Positions 8,588 to 18,613 are shown, numbered from the stretch's first letter. The stretch is 64,000 nt of DNA from Candidatus Magnetocorallium paracelense (GCA_029001845.1 JAREWP010000075.1:124001-188000); one strand, 5' to 3'. Made by a program: numbers and translations. The notes: a model not told the origin generated them from the sequence alone.

Positions 8588-9579
8588 AAATCAAAGGGAA
8601 AAAGATATTGGTAACAGGCGGCGCCGGTTTTATCGGGAGCAATCTCGTCGATGAACTTGCAGGAAATAACCATGTTGTTATCGTGGACAACTTCTCTTCC
8701 GGAAAGAGAGAAAATATAGCTCACCACGAAGACAATGAAAACGTGGAGATCATAACGGGAGATATAAGGGACAGGGAATTAATGAAAGAGGTTTCCGCAA
8801 ATGTGGATATTATTTTTCATTTGGCCGTACAGTGCCTGAGAGTTTCAATTAAGGATCCCGAGATCAACCATGAGGTCAATGCAACGGGAACTCTCAATCT
8901 TTGCATGGCGGCGCTTGAAAATAATATATCGAAATTTGTTTATGTCTCCTCGTCGGAAGTCTACGGCACGGCGAAATATGCGCCAATGGACGAAGAGCAT
9001 CCCTGTGATCCCATAACCGTGTATGGCGCCAGTAAACTTGCCGGCGAACTCTATGCCATGGCTTACTACAGGACATACGGACTTAATTCCATAATCGTCA
9101 GACCTTTTAACACATATGGAATGAGAGAGCATTTCAGTGGTAAACATGGCGAGGTGATACCAAGATTCGTTTTACGAGTACTAAACGAAAAGCCTCCTGT
9201 CATTTTTGGAGATGGCGCACAAACCAGAGACTTTACATACGTTACTGATACGGTGGAAGGTATTATTCGCGCTTCCCAATGTGACGATTTGATCGGTCAG
9301 ACTGTAAACATTGCAAAGGGGGAAGAGATTAGTATTAATAAAATCGCTGAGCTCATTATAGAAAAACTTGATAAACCTCACATAACGCCACTGTACGAGA
9401 AACCGAGACCAGGGGATGTCATGCGTCACTCCGCTTCTGTTGCGAAAGCCGAGAAGACCCTTTCATTTAAAGCAGAGACCGACATCGAGAGGGGAATCGA
9501 AAAATACATAGAGTGGTTTTTGTCCTGTGGTTTCGATATTAAAAAACTCTCTGTAGAGGAGCCTGTTTTCAACTGGTAA
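8584..9579 (+). CDS. NAD-dependent epimerase/dehydratase (extended SDR)
   Basis: 331 residues. GGAGFIGSN is the glycine-rich NAD motif; SSSEVYG and YGASK carry the catalytic Ser/Tyr/Lys of extended short-chain dehydrogenases; RPFNTYG is the usual substrate-loop motif. Members epimerise, dehydrate or decarboxylate nucleotide sugars; the sequence does not decide which. The start is a TTG whose last two bases are shared with the TGA stop of the aminotransferase, so it depends on coupling. A second aminotransferase follows after 10 bases, so this enzyme may supply that enzyme's keto-sugar. Confidence 0.83.
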   Translation: MKIKGKKILVTGGAGFIGSNLVDELAGNNHVVIVDNFSSGKRENIAHHEDNENVEIITGDIRDRELMKEVSANVDIIFHLAVQCLRVSIKDPEINHEVNATGTLNLCMAALENNISKFVYVSSSEVYGTAKYAPMDEEHPCDPITVYGASKLAGELYAMAYYRTYGLNSIIVRPFNTYGMREHFSGKHGEVIPRFVLRVLNEKPPVIFGDGAQTRDFTYVTDTVEGIIRASQCDDLIGQTVNIAKGEEISINKIAELIIEKLDKPHITPLYEKPRPGDVMRHSASVAKAEKTLSFKAETDIERGIEKYIEWFLSCGFDIKKLSVEEPVFNW

Positions 9580-9589
9580 TATATCTGTT

Positions 9590-10714
9590 ATGATTCCGGT
9601 AGCGAAACCATATCTTGGAGAGGATGAAAAAAATGCGCTCTCAAAAGTCATTGACAGCGGGTGGGTCACCCAAGGTCCAAAGGTCAGGGAATTTGAAGAG
9701 ATTTTCGCCGAATATACAGGATCGGGATATGCCATTGCAACGACGTCATGCACAACCGCTCTCCATGCCTCTTTGCTTGTATCTTCTATCGGCCCCGGAG
9801 ATGAAGTAATCGTCCCCTCCCTCTCTTTTATCGCCACGGCAAACGCAGTCCTTCACTCCGGCGCGACGCCGGTGTTTGTTGACATAGACCCGGAAACGTG
9901 TAATATGGCCCCCTGGAAAATTGAAGAGGCAATTACAGAAAAGACCAAAGCTGTCATGCCTGCTCATCAAATGGGACTTCCTGCTGAAATGGATGAAATC
10001 AATGCCGTTGCACAAGGACAGGGCCTTACTGTCATTGAAGATGCGGCATGCGCTCTGGGTTCGGAATACAGGGGGAAGAGAGTGGGAGGAGAGGGAAATC
10101 TCACCTGCTTCAGCTTTCACCCCAGAAAAATAATAACAACCGGAGAAGGCGGTATGATTACAACTAACTCGTCTGAAATCGCCGGCAAATTAAGACGACT
10201 CAGGCACCATGGGATGTCCCTATCGGACCTGGACAGGCATAAATCCGGCAAAGTCATGATAGAAACATACGATGAGACAGGTTATAACTACAGGATGAGC
10301 GATGTGCATGCCGCCATAGGGATCGAACAGATGAAAAAACTCCCTGAGATCATCGAAAAAAGGCGGAAAATTGCTTTTCAATACAATGAGGCCTTTCAAA
10401 AAATAAAGTGTTTAAGGATACCGAATGTCCCGCCCCATATCTTTCATAATTATCAATCATACTGGATTGAAATGCTTGATGATTCTCCTTTGGGAAGCAT
10501 TGAGGTTATGCAAAGGCTTCTTGAAAAAGGAGTCTCAACGAGAAGGGGCATAATGGCCATCCATAAAGAGGCCTGCTATAGCGGTTATAATAATCATCTG
10601 CCCGAAACCGAGAGAATAGCGAACCATACGATTTTGCTTCCAATATTTTTTTCAATGACCAATGATGAAGTACAGTATGTTATAGACGGAATAAACGCTC
10701 TTTTCTCTTACTAA
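9590..10714 (+). CDS. DegT/DnrJ/EryC1-family sugar aminotransferase, second
   Basis: 374 residues. It starts with the family pattern VAKPYLGEDEKNALSKVIDS and has TTSCTTALHASL for cofactor phosphate binding, VIEDAACALGS with the pyridine-nitrogen aspartate, and the PLP lysine in FHPRKIITTGEGG. The HPRK-type active site resembles 4-amino sugar (perosamine/PglE-type) transaminases, so it may aminate C4 of a 4-keto-6-deoxy sugar. Substrate remains inference. It lies 10 bases after the epimerase and only 4 bases before the first large membrane protein, which suggests one transcript running from 5.8 kb into the membrane-protein array. Confidence 0.85.
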   Translation: MIPVAKPYLGEDEKNALSKVIDSGWVTQGPKVREFEEIFAEYTGSGYAIATTSCTTALHASLLVSSIGPGDEVIVPSLSFIATANAVLHSGATPVFVDIDPETCNMAPWKIEEAITEKTKAVMPAHQMGLPAEMDEINAVAQGQGLTVIEDAACALGSEYRGKRVGGEGNLTCFSFHPRKIITTGEGGMITTNSSEIAGKLRRLRHHGMSLSDLDRHKSGKVMIETYDETGYNYRMSDVHAAIGIEQMKKLPEIIEKRRKIAFQYNEAFQKIKCLRIPNVPPHIFHNYQSYWIEMLDDSPLGSIEVMQRLLEKGVSTRRGIMAIHKEACYSGYNNHLPETERIANHTILLPIFFSMTNDEVQYVIDGINALFSY

Positions 10715-10718
10715 TAAA

Positions 10719-12572
10719 ATGATTACATGGAACAACTCAATCAAGATTTTATTAACCTCGCTTTTTTTTATTTATCTCTTTACCATTAATCTTTATCCCC
10801 TCTATTACGATACCGATACAGACACATACTGGCACATAAAAACAGGGGAAGTAATTTTTAATGAGCGAGGCATCCCCGAGAAAGACCCTTTTAATTTCAC
10901 ACCAACAGATCCGGTAAGAGAGCGTTTTCTATTGTCCTCTTACTGGCTTGCCGATCTGATACTCTATTTATTTTACAAAACCGGAGGTTTGTCAGGTGTC
11001 GTTATTTTAAGATCACTGATGATTTGTTTAACGATTCTCTTTGTGCATCTTAGTATTCTTAAAAGAGGTTACATTCTTTCCATCATTTTCCCACTGCTAC
11101 TTTACGAAGTTATACGGTTTCATCCTCCAAAGCCTGCCTTGTTCTCTTTTTTATTAATTTCGGCGATGATCTTTTTTATGGAAAAATACAGAAGGGAGGG
11201 CCAAAATATCTGTGGGATATGTATATTTATGGTGATGCTGTTGTGGGCCAATATACACGGAACATATATAATCGGAGTCGCTCTTCTGATCGTGTACCTT
11301 GTGTCTGCTTTTATAACACACTTACGGTCCCGCAGAGAAGAAGCCTTTTTATCGGTAAAATCGTTCAGAACAATGACGTTTACAGCAACAGCAGGTATTT
11401 TCGCTACTTTTCTGACTCCATCGGGAATAAGTTCCTATCTTGTATCGGCAAACTTATATATGGACAAGACACAACAACTGATGGCGGACAAGATAATCGC
11501 TCACTGGAGTTTCTTAAAATATATAAAAAATATTCACGATCCCTCTGTTGTGTTGGTTGTTTTTTTAATCCTTCTCATTTTGACATTCACACTGCTGAAT
11601 CTAAAAAAAAAACGAGCCGGAGTTACGGATGTTTTGTTAATATTTTCCCTCTTGGTAATGGTTTTCGGCGCCGTAAGAATGGCTCCCTATTTATTAATCA
11701 CCGGTATGATAGTGAGCATGGGGAAGGAGATATCTAATGATACATCCGTTAAATCGGGTAACAGAGTCGAATTCATCTTTTTGTTTTTTTTACTTCTTGT
11801 CGTTGTTGTGTCTTTTTATGTCAGGTTTCCGGCCAGGCACTTTGGAAAACTAAGCGAATCGTTGACTACAAATGTTAAGATCAGCGAATTTTTACTTGAA
11901 AACAGATTAAAGGGCAATATGCTTAATCAGGCGCCTATGGGTAACCTCTTTATTCTTAAGCTGTTTCCCGAATATAAAGTTTTTCACAGTACAAGACACC
12001 TGAATATGAATGTTTACAAAGATTCGTACGATATGTTTAACGGGAAAGTCAATAAAGACGATAATGCAACTCAAACCTATATGAATAATTTCTATTTCTA
12101 TATGAAAATTTTAAACAAGAGCGTTTCGGGAGATTTCAGAAACGATTACTGGTACAAACTGCTCGATAAATATGAGATAGACTTCATCGTCGGAAGGGTG
12201 ACGGACCCGATGAGCGGGAGCATGTACCCTCTCTTTTTGAAGCTGATGTACTACGATAAATGGAAACCCATATACAGAGACGGCAACTCTGTTATTCTGG
12301 TCCGAGATAACGAAAAGAACGATGAAATTCTAAAAAAAAGGCCGACACTTGACGGTTTGTCGATATTCTCCGAGATTATTCAGGAGAATCGTTTTATTTT
12401 TACCGGCAGTTCACAGGAGGCCCTCTCATTCGCCTTTGCAATGAAAGGGAAATTCAAGGAAGCTAAGAAATTGGCGGAAAGCGCTTATACTTTAAACAAT
12501 AAAAGCTATCTTGCAAAGGCAGTCCTGATGTATATAGACACACATAATAACGAAGCGGGATCGATAGAATAA
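10719..12572 (+). CDS. GT-C-like polytopic membrane protein, paralogue 1 of 6
   Basis: 617 residues. One N-terminal membrane helix (~9-28) leads straight into DTDTDTYWHIKTGE (residues 31-44). About 10-11 further hydrophobic segments run to ~360, with LLWANIHGTYIIG and TPSGI in loops. A soluble part follows with KGNMLNQ, GNLFILKLFPEYKVF and YEIDFIVGRVTDP, ending in a short TPR-like helix pair (SFAFAMKGKFKEAKKLA). An acidic motif in the first outward loop is the hallmark of GT-C glycosyltransferases using polyprenyl-phosphate sugars, so that role is inferred. It is more diverged than copies 2-4. It starts 4 bases after the upstream aminotransferase. Confidence 0.8.
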   Translation: MITWNNSIKILLTSLFFIYLFTINLYPLYYDTDTDTYWHIKTGEVIFNERGIPEKDPFNFTPTDPVRERFLLSSYWLADLILYLFYKTGGLSGVVILRSLMICLTILFVHLSILKRGYILSIIFPLLLYEVIRFHPPKPALFSFLLISAMIFFMEKYRREGQNICGICIFMVMLLWANIHGTYIIGVALLIVYLVSAFITHLRSRREEAFLSVKSFRTMTFTATAGIFATFLTPSGISSYLVSANLYMDKTQQLMADKIIAHWSFLKYIKNIHDPSVVLVVFLILLILTFTLLNLKKKRAGVTDVLLIFSLLVMVFGAVRMAPYLLITGMIVSMGKEISNDTSVKSGNRVEFIFLFFLLLVVVVSFYVRFPARHFGKLSESLTTNVKISEFLLENRLKGNMLNQAPMGNLFILKLFPEYKVFHSTRHLNMNVYKDSYDMFNGKVNKDDNATQTYMNNFYFYMKILNKSVSGDFRNDYWYKLLDKYEIDFIVGRVTDPMSGSMYPLFLKLMYYDKWKPIYRDGNSVILVRDNEKNDEILKKRPTLDGLSIFSEIIQENRFIFTGSSQEALSFAFAMKGKFKEAKKLAESAYTLNNKSYLAKAVLMYIDTHNNEAGSIE

Positions 12573-12574
12573 AG

Positions 12575-12622
12575 TCTCCTCTCCCCCTTCAAAGGGGAGA
12601 AGGGGCAAGAGAAAAGTCGCTG
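12575..12622. repeat. CTCTCCCCC-type hairpin repeat
   Basis: CTCCTCTCCCCCTT pairs imperfectly with AAAGGGGAGAAGGGG just after the stop of paralogue 1, followed by AAGAGAAAAGTCGCTG, the same tail as at 5736-5752. It could weaken transcription between paralogues 1 and 2, but there is no T-run. Confidence 0.6.
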
Positions 12623-12739
12623 ATTTGGGAGCTTACTTAAGAATTACACCAACAAAGCCTCATAGGAGTCATTCCTGTGAAAACCGGAATCCGAAAACTG
12701 CAATTAAATCCAGCTTGGTTTCTGTCAGAGGAAGTTAGA

Positions 12740-14614
12740 ATGAGAAGCAATAATAACGACATGACTATCGACAACAAACTTTTAAAGACATTATTAACGT
12801 TCCTTCTGTTTATTTACATATTTATCGTAAGCCTCTCTCCTCTTTATTTCGGTTTTGATACGGATGTGTATTGGCATATCAAGACAGGGGAGATAATTTT
12901 TAACGAACGTAGTATTCCCCAATCCGACCCTTTTGCCTATACGCCTAAAGAACCTTTGAGAGAAAAATTTTTAATGTCTTCCTACTGGCTTGCAGACCTC
13001 GTCCTTTATCTCTTTTATAAAGTCGGAGATTTTACCGGCGTCGTAACGTTAAGAGCCCTTATTGTCTCCGTAACCGCTCTCTTTGTATACCTTACTATTA
13101 TCAAAAGGGGATACTTACTCACAGTTCCTGTATTGCTTTTGCTCGTCGAGAGCATAAGAGCACAGTCTCCGAAGCCCAATCTCTTTTCCTATGCATTAAT
13201 CGCTGCAATGATTTATTTCATGGAACAATATCGGTCCCAACGAAAAGGGAGGTATCAAATATTTGTTGCCATTGTCATGCTGCTATGGGCAAATATGCAC
13301 GGTACATACATAGTGGGAGTCGGACTGCTGGCAGTGTATATCTTCTCTGCTTTATTGAGCGGTTTGTGGACATGGAAAAGGGAGTCCGCCGGTTCTTTCT
13401 TTTCATTAAAGATTTTTGACATATCTCTTATCCTTACTGCGGCTGCAGCGATAGTGATTACCTTATTTACTCCCTCAGGGATTCAGGCTTATCTTGTCTC
13501 TGCAAAACTCTATGCCAACCCCACTCACCATGAGATGGCAGGGCTTGTCGCCGCTCACAGGAGTTTTTTTGAATTTATAGGCGACTCCCGTTATCGAGAT
13601 TGGTCTGTGGTAATACTCTGTTTTTTTTCTGCTCTAATCTTTATATTTTCATTCCTTAATGTAACAAGAAAGAAGGCCGGCCTGACAGAGGCACTGTTGG
13701 TCGTCTCTCTTATAATATTGCTTCTTAGCGCCGTGAGAATGAAATACTTCTTTATAATTGCAGGAATAATGGTGAGTGCAGGTAAAGAAAGGTATCATAT
13801 GATTTCATTTAAAACAGGAAAGCCTCTCAATAACCTGGTTTTAACGTTTCTGTCGATTTTAATTGTCTCTCTGCTGTATTATAACTTCCCTGCAAGACAT
13901 CCTGGGGATATGAGGGAAACTTTAAGTACGAATTTGAGGGTCAGCAAGTTTTTGCTTCAAAATAAGATAAAGGGAAATATGCTGAATCCGGCGAATATGG
14001 GTAATCTCTTTATATTAAAACTCTTCCCCGATTACAAGGTTTTCTTCAGTACGAGATATATGAATATGAATGTGAATAAGGACGCCCTGGATTTATTTAC
14101 CGCCACATCGGAAAAGGACAACGAACAACGCTCTTTTATGAATAATTACTTTTTTTTCCTCCAAATGCTAAATAAGCGTGTTGACCAGGATTTCACAAAG
14201 GAGTACTGGTATAACCTGATCGATAAATACGAGATAGACTTTATTGTAGGAAGAATCACAAATCCGATAAACGGGATGATTTATCCGCTCTTTTTAAAAT
14301 TAATGTACAACGACAACTGGAAGCTTATCTATGTAGACGGTAATTCGGTTATTATGTTAAAGGACAACGGCATGAATAACGAGATATTGGAGAAATATCC
14401 TCCTCTCGACTTATCCGAGATGTTTTCTCAGATTATAAAAGAAAATCAATACCGTTCCACTGATTTTTCCCATGAATCCCTATCGTTCGCATTTGCGATG
14501 AAGGGGGAATATAAAATGGCGGAGAATTTTGCAAAAAGCGCCCTGGAGAGTAACAGTATGAGACATATAGCAAAGGCAGTACTCATTTATATCGATTTAA
14601 TTAATAACAAATGA
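12740..14614 (+). CDS. GT-C-like polytopic membrane protein, paralogue 2 of 6
   Basis: I place the start at 12740 (ATGAGAAGC...), preceded by GAGGAAG at good spacing; an in-frame upstream ATG-less extension to 12677 (GTG) has no counterpart in the paralogues, and another ATG at 12761 aligns best with the start of copy 3. About 624 residues. It has the family motif DTDVYWHIKTGEI, then SIPQSDPFAYTPKEPLREKF, LLWANMHGTYIVG, TPSGI, KGNMLNPANMGNLFILKLF and YEIDFIVGRITNP. Long stretches are nearly identical to copies 3 and 4, so these three arose by recent tandem duplication. Probable inner-membrane glycosyltransferase facing the periplasm (inference). Confidence 0.8.
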   Translation: MRSNNNDMTIDNKLLKTLLTFLLFIYIFIVSLSPLYFGFDTDVYWHIKTGEIIFNERSIPQSDPFAYTPKEPLREKFLMSSYWLADLVLYLFYKVGDFTGVVTLRALIVSVTALFVYLTIIKRGYLLTVPVLLLLVESIRAQSPKPNLFSYALIAAMIYFMEQYRSQRKGRYQIFVAIVMLLWANMHGTYIVGVGLLAVYIFSALLSGLWTWKRESAGSFFSLKIFDISLILTAAAAIVITLFTPSGIQAYLVSAKLYANPTHHEMAGLVAAHRSFFEFIGDSRYRDWSVVILCFFSALIFIFSFLNVTRKKAGLTEALLVVSLIILLLSAVRMKYFFIIAGIMVSAGKERYHMISFKTGKPLNNLVLTFLSILIVSLLYYNFPARHPGDMRETLSTNLRVSKFLLQNKIKGNMLNPANMGNLFILKLFPDYKVFFSTRYMNMNVNKDALDLFTATSEKDNEQRSFMNNYFFFLQMLNKRVDQDFTKEYWYNLIDKYEIDFIVGRITNPINGMIYPLFLKLMYNDNWKLIYVDGNSVIMLKDNGMNNEILEKYPPLDLSEMFSQIIKENQYRSTDFSHESLSFAFAMKGEYKMAENFAKSALESNSMRHIAKAVLIYIDLINNK

Positions 14615-14688
14615 CTATTCAGTCAGGATTACAGGATAAACACTTTTGATCCTCCTGAACACCACAAAGCATGAAAATAGTTAGAAGT

Positions 14689-14764
14689 AGCAGTGATGTC
14701 CTGCCAAAACAAGGTGGTGTCTGAGTTTACGAGTTTCAGCTTGTTTTGGCAGGACATTGCTGCT
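14689..14764. repeat. 25-bp inverted repeat between paralogues 2 and 3
   Basis: AGCAGTGATGTCCTGCCAAA... at 14689-14713 is repeated inverted at 14740-14764, with only two or three mismatches in 25 bases and a 26-base loop. It is one of the strongest hairpins in the window. It has no T-run, so it is not a classic intrinsic terminator; it may be an RNA-stabilising or attenuating structure, or a relic of a small mobile element. Confidence 0.75.
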
Positions 14765-14837
14765 GCTTCCGGTACGCATTAGTCTATTTCGGGATAAACA
14801 ATAATGAACCTTACAAAGACAGCTCCAAAGAAACAAA

Positions 14838-16706
14838 ATGACAGTCGATAACAGAATATTAAAGATATTATTAACTTCCCTTCTGTTTATTTACGTACTT
14901 CTGGTAAGCCTTTCACCTCTTTATACGGATTACGATACAGATGTGTATTGGCATATAAAGACAGGGGAGGTAATATTTAAGGAACGAAGTATTCCCCAAT
15001 CCGACCCTTTCGCCTACACAGCCAAAGACCCCCTGAGAGAAAAATTTTTAATGTCTTCCTACTGGCTTGCAGACCTTGTTCTTTATCTCTTTTATAAAGT
15101 CGGAGATTTTACCGGCGTCGTAGCGTTGAGGGCACTTATTATCTCCACGACCATGCTATTTATATATCTTTCCATTATCAAAAGGGGATACTTACTCACC
15201 ATCCCGGTACTGCTTTTGCTCCTTGAAACTATGAAGTCTCAGTCTCCGAAACCGAATCTCTTTTCATATGCATTAATAGCTGCAATGATTTTTTTTATGG
15301 AGCGATATCGGTCCGAACGAAAAAGAGAGTCTCAAATATCTCTCGTTATTGTGATGCTTTTATGGGCGAATATTCACGGTACATACATAGTGGGAGTAGG
15401 ACTTCTGATCGTGTATATCGGATCGGCTTTATTAAGCAGTTTGTGGTCACAGGTGAGAGTGACAGGTGGTTCTTCAGCTTCACCTGTGAGGATAGACAAA
15501 GGTCTGTTTTTTACAGCTGTCACTGCTATAGCTGCTACCTTAATTACTCCGTCAGGAATTCAGGCATATGTAGTTTCTGCAACACTTTATGCAGACCCGC
15601 TTCATCATGAGATGATTACAACCCTGATAGCAGCTCACAGGAACTTTTTTGAATTTATTAGCGTTTATCGTTATAGCGATCTGTCTCTCGTTATATTTTG
15701 TTTTTTTTGTGCTCTAATATTAATATTTTCATTTCTTAATATCACAAGAAAGAAAAGTGGTCTGACAGAGATACTACTGATCATCTCTCTTACGGTGTTG
15801 CTTTTAAGTGCTGCAAGAATGCTTTCTTTTTTTATAATCGCCGGACTAATGCTGAGTATGGGTAAGGAAAGATACAATATGATTTCATTGAAGTCAGGTA
15901 AAAACCTTGATCCCATGGTATTATCTTTTTTGTCGATTCTCATTTTCTCTTTATTATACTTTAACTTCTCTGCAAGGCATCCCGGGGATATGAAAGAAAC
16001 TTTAAGCACAAATTTAAGAGTCAGCAGATTTCTGCATGAGAATAAGATAGAAGGAAATATGCTGAATTTGGCCGGCATGGGTAACCTCTTTATATTAAAA
16101 CTCTTTCCTGATTACAAGGTTTTTTTTAGTACAAGATACATGAACATGAATGTTAGTAAGGACGCCCTAGATATGTTTATGGCCACATCGAAAAAGGATG
16201 ATGAACACAACTCCTTTTTGAATAACTACTTTTTTTACACGCAGATGTTAAATAAGCATGTTACGCAGGACTTAACAAAGGAGTACTGGTATAATTTAAT
16301 GGATAAATATGATATAGATTTTATTGTAGGAAGAATTACCGAACCCTCAAATGGTATGCTTTATACACTTTTTTTAAAGCTAATGTATGATGACAAATGG
16401 AAGCTTATCTATGCAGACGGTAACTCTGTCATTATGTTAAAAGATAACGGCAGGAATGAAGAGATTTTAAAGAAATTTCCTCCCCTCGACTTATCTGCTG
16501 TATTTGTCGAGATTATAAGGGAAAATCAATACAGTTACACCGATTTTTCTCATGAATCTCTATCCTTTGCATTTGCAATGAAAGGAGAATACAAAATGGC
16601 AGAGGAATTTGCAAAAAGCGCCCTTAAAAGTAACAGCATGAGACATATAGCAAGGGCGGTGCTCTCTTATATCGATTTCATAAAGAATAAAGAGGAATCC
16701 AAATAA
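14838..16706 (+). CDS. GT-C-like polytopic membrane protein, paralogue 3 of 6
   Basis: 622 residues. First helix at ~9-28, then D31/D33/D35 in DYDTDVYWHIKTGEV, a run of ~11 further membrane helices, and the C-terminal soluble part with GNMLNLAGMGNLFILKLF, FSTRYMNMNVSKDALDMF, YDIDFIVGRITEP and the closing SFAFAMKGEYKMAEEFA helix pair. It shares long identical stretches with copies 2 and 4. It is separated from copy 4 by only 4 bases, so the two are certainly in one operon. No strong ribosome site is seen; GCTCC/AAAGAAAC precedes the ATG. Function as a lipid-linked-sugar transferase is inferred from the acidic first-loop motif and gene context. Confidence 0.8.
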   Translation: MTVDNRILKILLTSLLFIYVLLVSLSPLYTDYDTDVYWHIKTGEVIFKERSIPQSDPFAYTAKDPLREKFLMSSYWLADLVLYLFYKVGDFTGVVALRALIISTTMLFIYLSIIKRGYLLTIPVLLLLLETMKSQSPKPNLFSYALIAAMIFFMERYRSERKRESQISLVIVMLLWANIHGTYIVGVGLLIVYIGSALLSSLWSQVRVTGGSSASPVRIDKGLFFTAVTAIAATLITPSGIQAYVVSATLYADPLHHEMITTLIAAHRNFFEFISVYRYSDLSLVIFCFFCALILIFSFLNITRKKSGLTEILLIISLTVLLLSAARMLSFFIIAGLMLSMGKERYNMISLKSGKNLDPMVLSFLSILIFSLLYFNFSARHPGDMKETLSTNLRVSRFLHENKIEGNMLNLAGMGNLFILKLFPDYKVFFSTRYMNMNVSKDALDMFMATSKKDDEHNSFLNNYFFYTQMLNKHVTQDLTKEYWYNLMDKYDIDFIVGRITEPSNGMLYTLFLKLMYDDKWKLIYADGNSVIMLKDNGRNEEILKKFPPLDLSAVFVEIIRENQYSYTDFSHESLSFAFAMKGEYKMAEEFAKSALKSNSMRHIARAVLSYIDFIKNKEESK

Positions 16707-16710
16707 CGAA

Positions 16711-18576
16711 ATGGTAACCGATAACAAAATATTAAAGATATCATTAACTTCCCTTCTGTTTATTTATGTTTTTCTGGTAAATCTTTCGCCTCTTTATACA
16801 GATTACGATACAGATGTGTACTGGCATATAAAGACAGGAGAGATAATATTCAATGAGCGAAGTATTCCTCAATCCGACCCTTTCGCCTACACGCCCAAAG
16901 ATCCCCTTAGAGAACAATTTTTAATGTCTTCCTATTGGCTTGCAGACCTTGTCCTTTATCTCTTTTATAAAGTTGGAGATTTTGCCGGCGTTGTAACGTT
17001 ACGGTCGATTATTATTTCCATAACCATTCTTTTTATATATCTCTCTATTATGAAAAGGGGATATTGGCTCACGATTCCTGTATTGCTTTTATTCACCGAG
17101 ACCATAAGATCGCAGTCACCAAAGCCGGCCCTCTTTTCATATGCATTAATTGCCGGTATGATTTATTTTATGGAGCAATACCGGTTCGAACGAAAGAGAC
17201 GGCACCAAGTATCTCTTGTTTTTATAATGTTGTTGTGGGCGAACATGCACGGCACATATATAGTGGGTGTGGGACTTCTGACAGTGTATATCGGGTCGGC
17301 TTTACTAAAGGGTTTGTGGGTCTGGAAAAGGGAGTCCCACAGTTCTTCTCCTTTACCAAAAATATTTGACAGAGGTCTGATCCTTACTGCCGGTGCGGCT
17401 ATGGCTATTACCCTACTCACTCCCTCGGGAATTCAGTCCTATTTGGTCTCTGCAAAGCTTTATACCGATCCTGCTCATCATAAAATGGCGAGACTTGTCG
17501 TCGCTCATTGGAATTTTTTCGATTTTATCAGTGACTACCCTTTCAGCGATCTCTCGTTGGCAATATTCTGTTTTTTTTGCGCCCTGATATTAATATTTTC
17601 ATTTCTCAACGTGACGAGAAAAAGGGCCGGGTTGACAGAGACATTGCTGATCCTCTCCCTTTTGGTGTTGCTTTTTAGCGCCATACGAATGTCTTCTTTT
17701 TTTATTATCGCAGGATTAATGCTGAGTATGGGCGTCGGGAAGTATAACATGGTTTCATTTAAAACGGGAAAGCGCCTCAATGCCGTGGTCCTATCATTTT
17801 TGGCTGTGATAATTGTTTCTCTGCTATACTATAACTTCCCTGCAAGACATCCCGGAGATATGAGGGAAACAGTAACTTCAAATTTAGAAGTCAGTAAATT
17901 TCTTCTTGAAAATAAGATAAAGGGAAATATGCTGAATTTTGCTTATATGGGTAATTTTTTTATATTAAAACTCTTCCCCGATTATAAGGTTTTCTTCAGC
18001 ACCAGATACTTGAACATGGATGTTAACAAGGACGCTCTGGATATGTTTCATGCCAAATCGGAGAAAGACAATGAACATCGATCTTTTATAAATAACTACT
18101 TTTTTTTCCTCCAAATGTTAAATAAACATGTTGAGCAGGACTTCACAAAAGAGTACTGGTATGGTCTGATGGATAAGTATGAGATAGATTTTGTTGTGGG
18201 AAGGACTACCGATCCGCTAAACGGCATGCTATTTCCTCTCTTCTTTAAGCTGATGCACGACAAAAACTGGAAACTCATTTATGCTGACGGGAGTTCGGTA
18301 ATTATATTAAAAGACAACGGCAGGAATGATGAGATATTGAAAAAATTCCGACCTCTCCCATTATCTGCGATTTTTCCCCAGATTATTATGGAAAACCGTT
18401 CCATTGTTACCGAGTACTCTCATGAATCCATGTCCTTTGCATTTGCAATGAAGGGAGATTTTAAGAGAGCTGAAGATTTTGCAAAAAGCGCCTATGAAAG
18501 CAACAGTAATTGTTTTTTAGCAAGAGCAGTGCTTATATATACCGGTTTAATGAAGAATAAGGAGAGCATTCAATAA
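16711..18576 (+). CDS. GT-C-like polytopic membrane protein, paralogue 4 of 6
   Basis: 621 residues, same architecture as its neighbour: DYDTDVYWHIKTGEI, LLWANMHGTYIVG, TPSGI, KGNMLNFAYMGNFFILKLF, FSTRYLNMDVNKDALDMF and YEIDFVVGRTTDP. Loop regions between helices, and the variable segment around residue 210-220, differ from copies 2 and 3, while the first 100 residues are almost unchanged. That pattern suggests purifying selection on the presumed catalytic entry loop with divergence elsewhere. It closes the closely spaced trio; a methyltransferase gene starts 37 bases later. Confidence 0.8.
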   Translation: MVTDNKILKISLTSLLFIYVFLVNLSPLYTDYDTDVYWHIKTGEIIFNERSIPQSDPFAYTPKDPLREQFLMSSYWLADLVLYLFYKVGDFAGVVTLRSIIISITILFIYLSIMKRGYWLTIPVLLLFTETIRSQSPKPALFSYALIAGMIYFMEQYRFERKRRHQVSLVFIMLLWANMHGTYIVGVGLLTVYIGSALLKGLWVWKRESHSSSPLPKIFDRGLILTAGAAMAITLLTPSGIQSYLVSAKLYTDPAHHKMARLVVAHWNFFDFISDYPFSDLSLAIFCFFCALILIFSFLNVTRKRAGLTETLLILSLLVLLFSAIRMSSFFIIAGLMLSMGVGKYNMVSFKTGKRLNAVVLSFLAVIIVSLLYYNFPARHPGDMRETVTSNLEVSKFLLENKIKGNMLNFAYMGNFFILKLFPDYKVFFSTRYLNMDVNKDALDMFHAKSEKDNEHRSFINNYFFFLQMLNKHVEQDFTKEYWYGLMDKYEIDFVVGRTTDPLNGMLFPLFFKLMHDKNWKLIYADGSSVIILKDNGRNDEILKKFRPLPLSAIFPQIIMENRSIVTEYSHESMSFAFAMKGDFKRAEDFAKSAYESNSNCFLARAVLIYTGLMKNKESIQ

Positions 18577-18613
18577 AGAGTGTTTTCTGCTCATACTTTT
18601 TTAGAGATGTTTT

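Noticed and set aside
11219-11737. A 172-codon overlapping frame inside paralogue 1
   Set aside because: It lies in another frame of a clearly conserved gene and has no homologue-like features; a shadow frame.
12677-12739. Longer N-terminus for paralogue 2 starting at 12677
   Set aside because: The extra residues are not found in the other five copies, and the GAGGAAG site fits the ATG at 12740.
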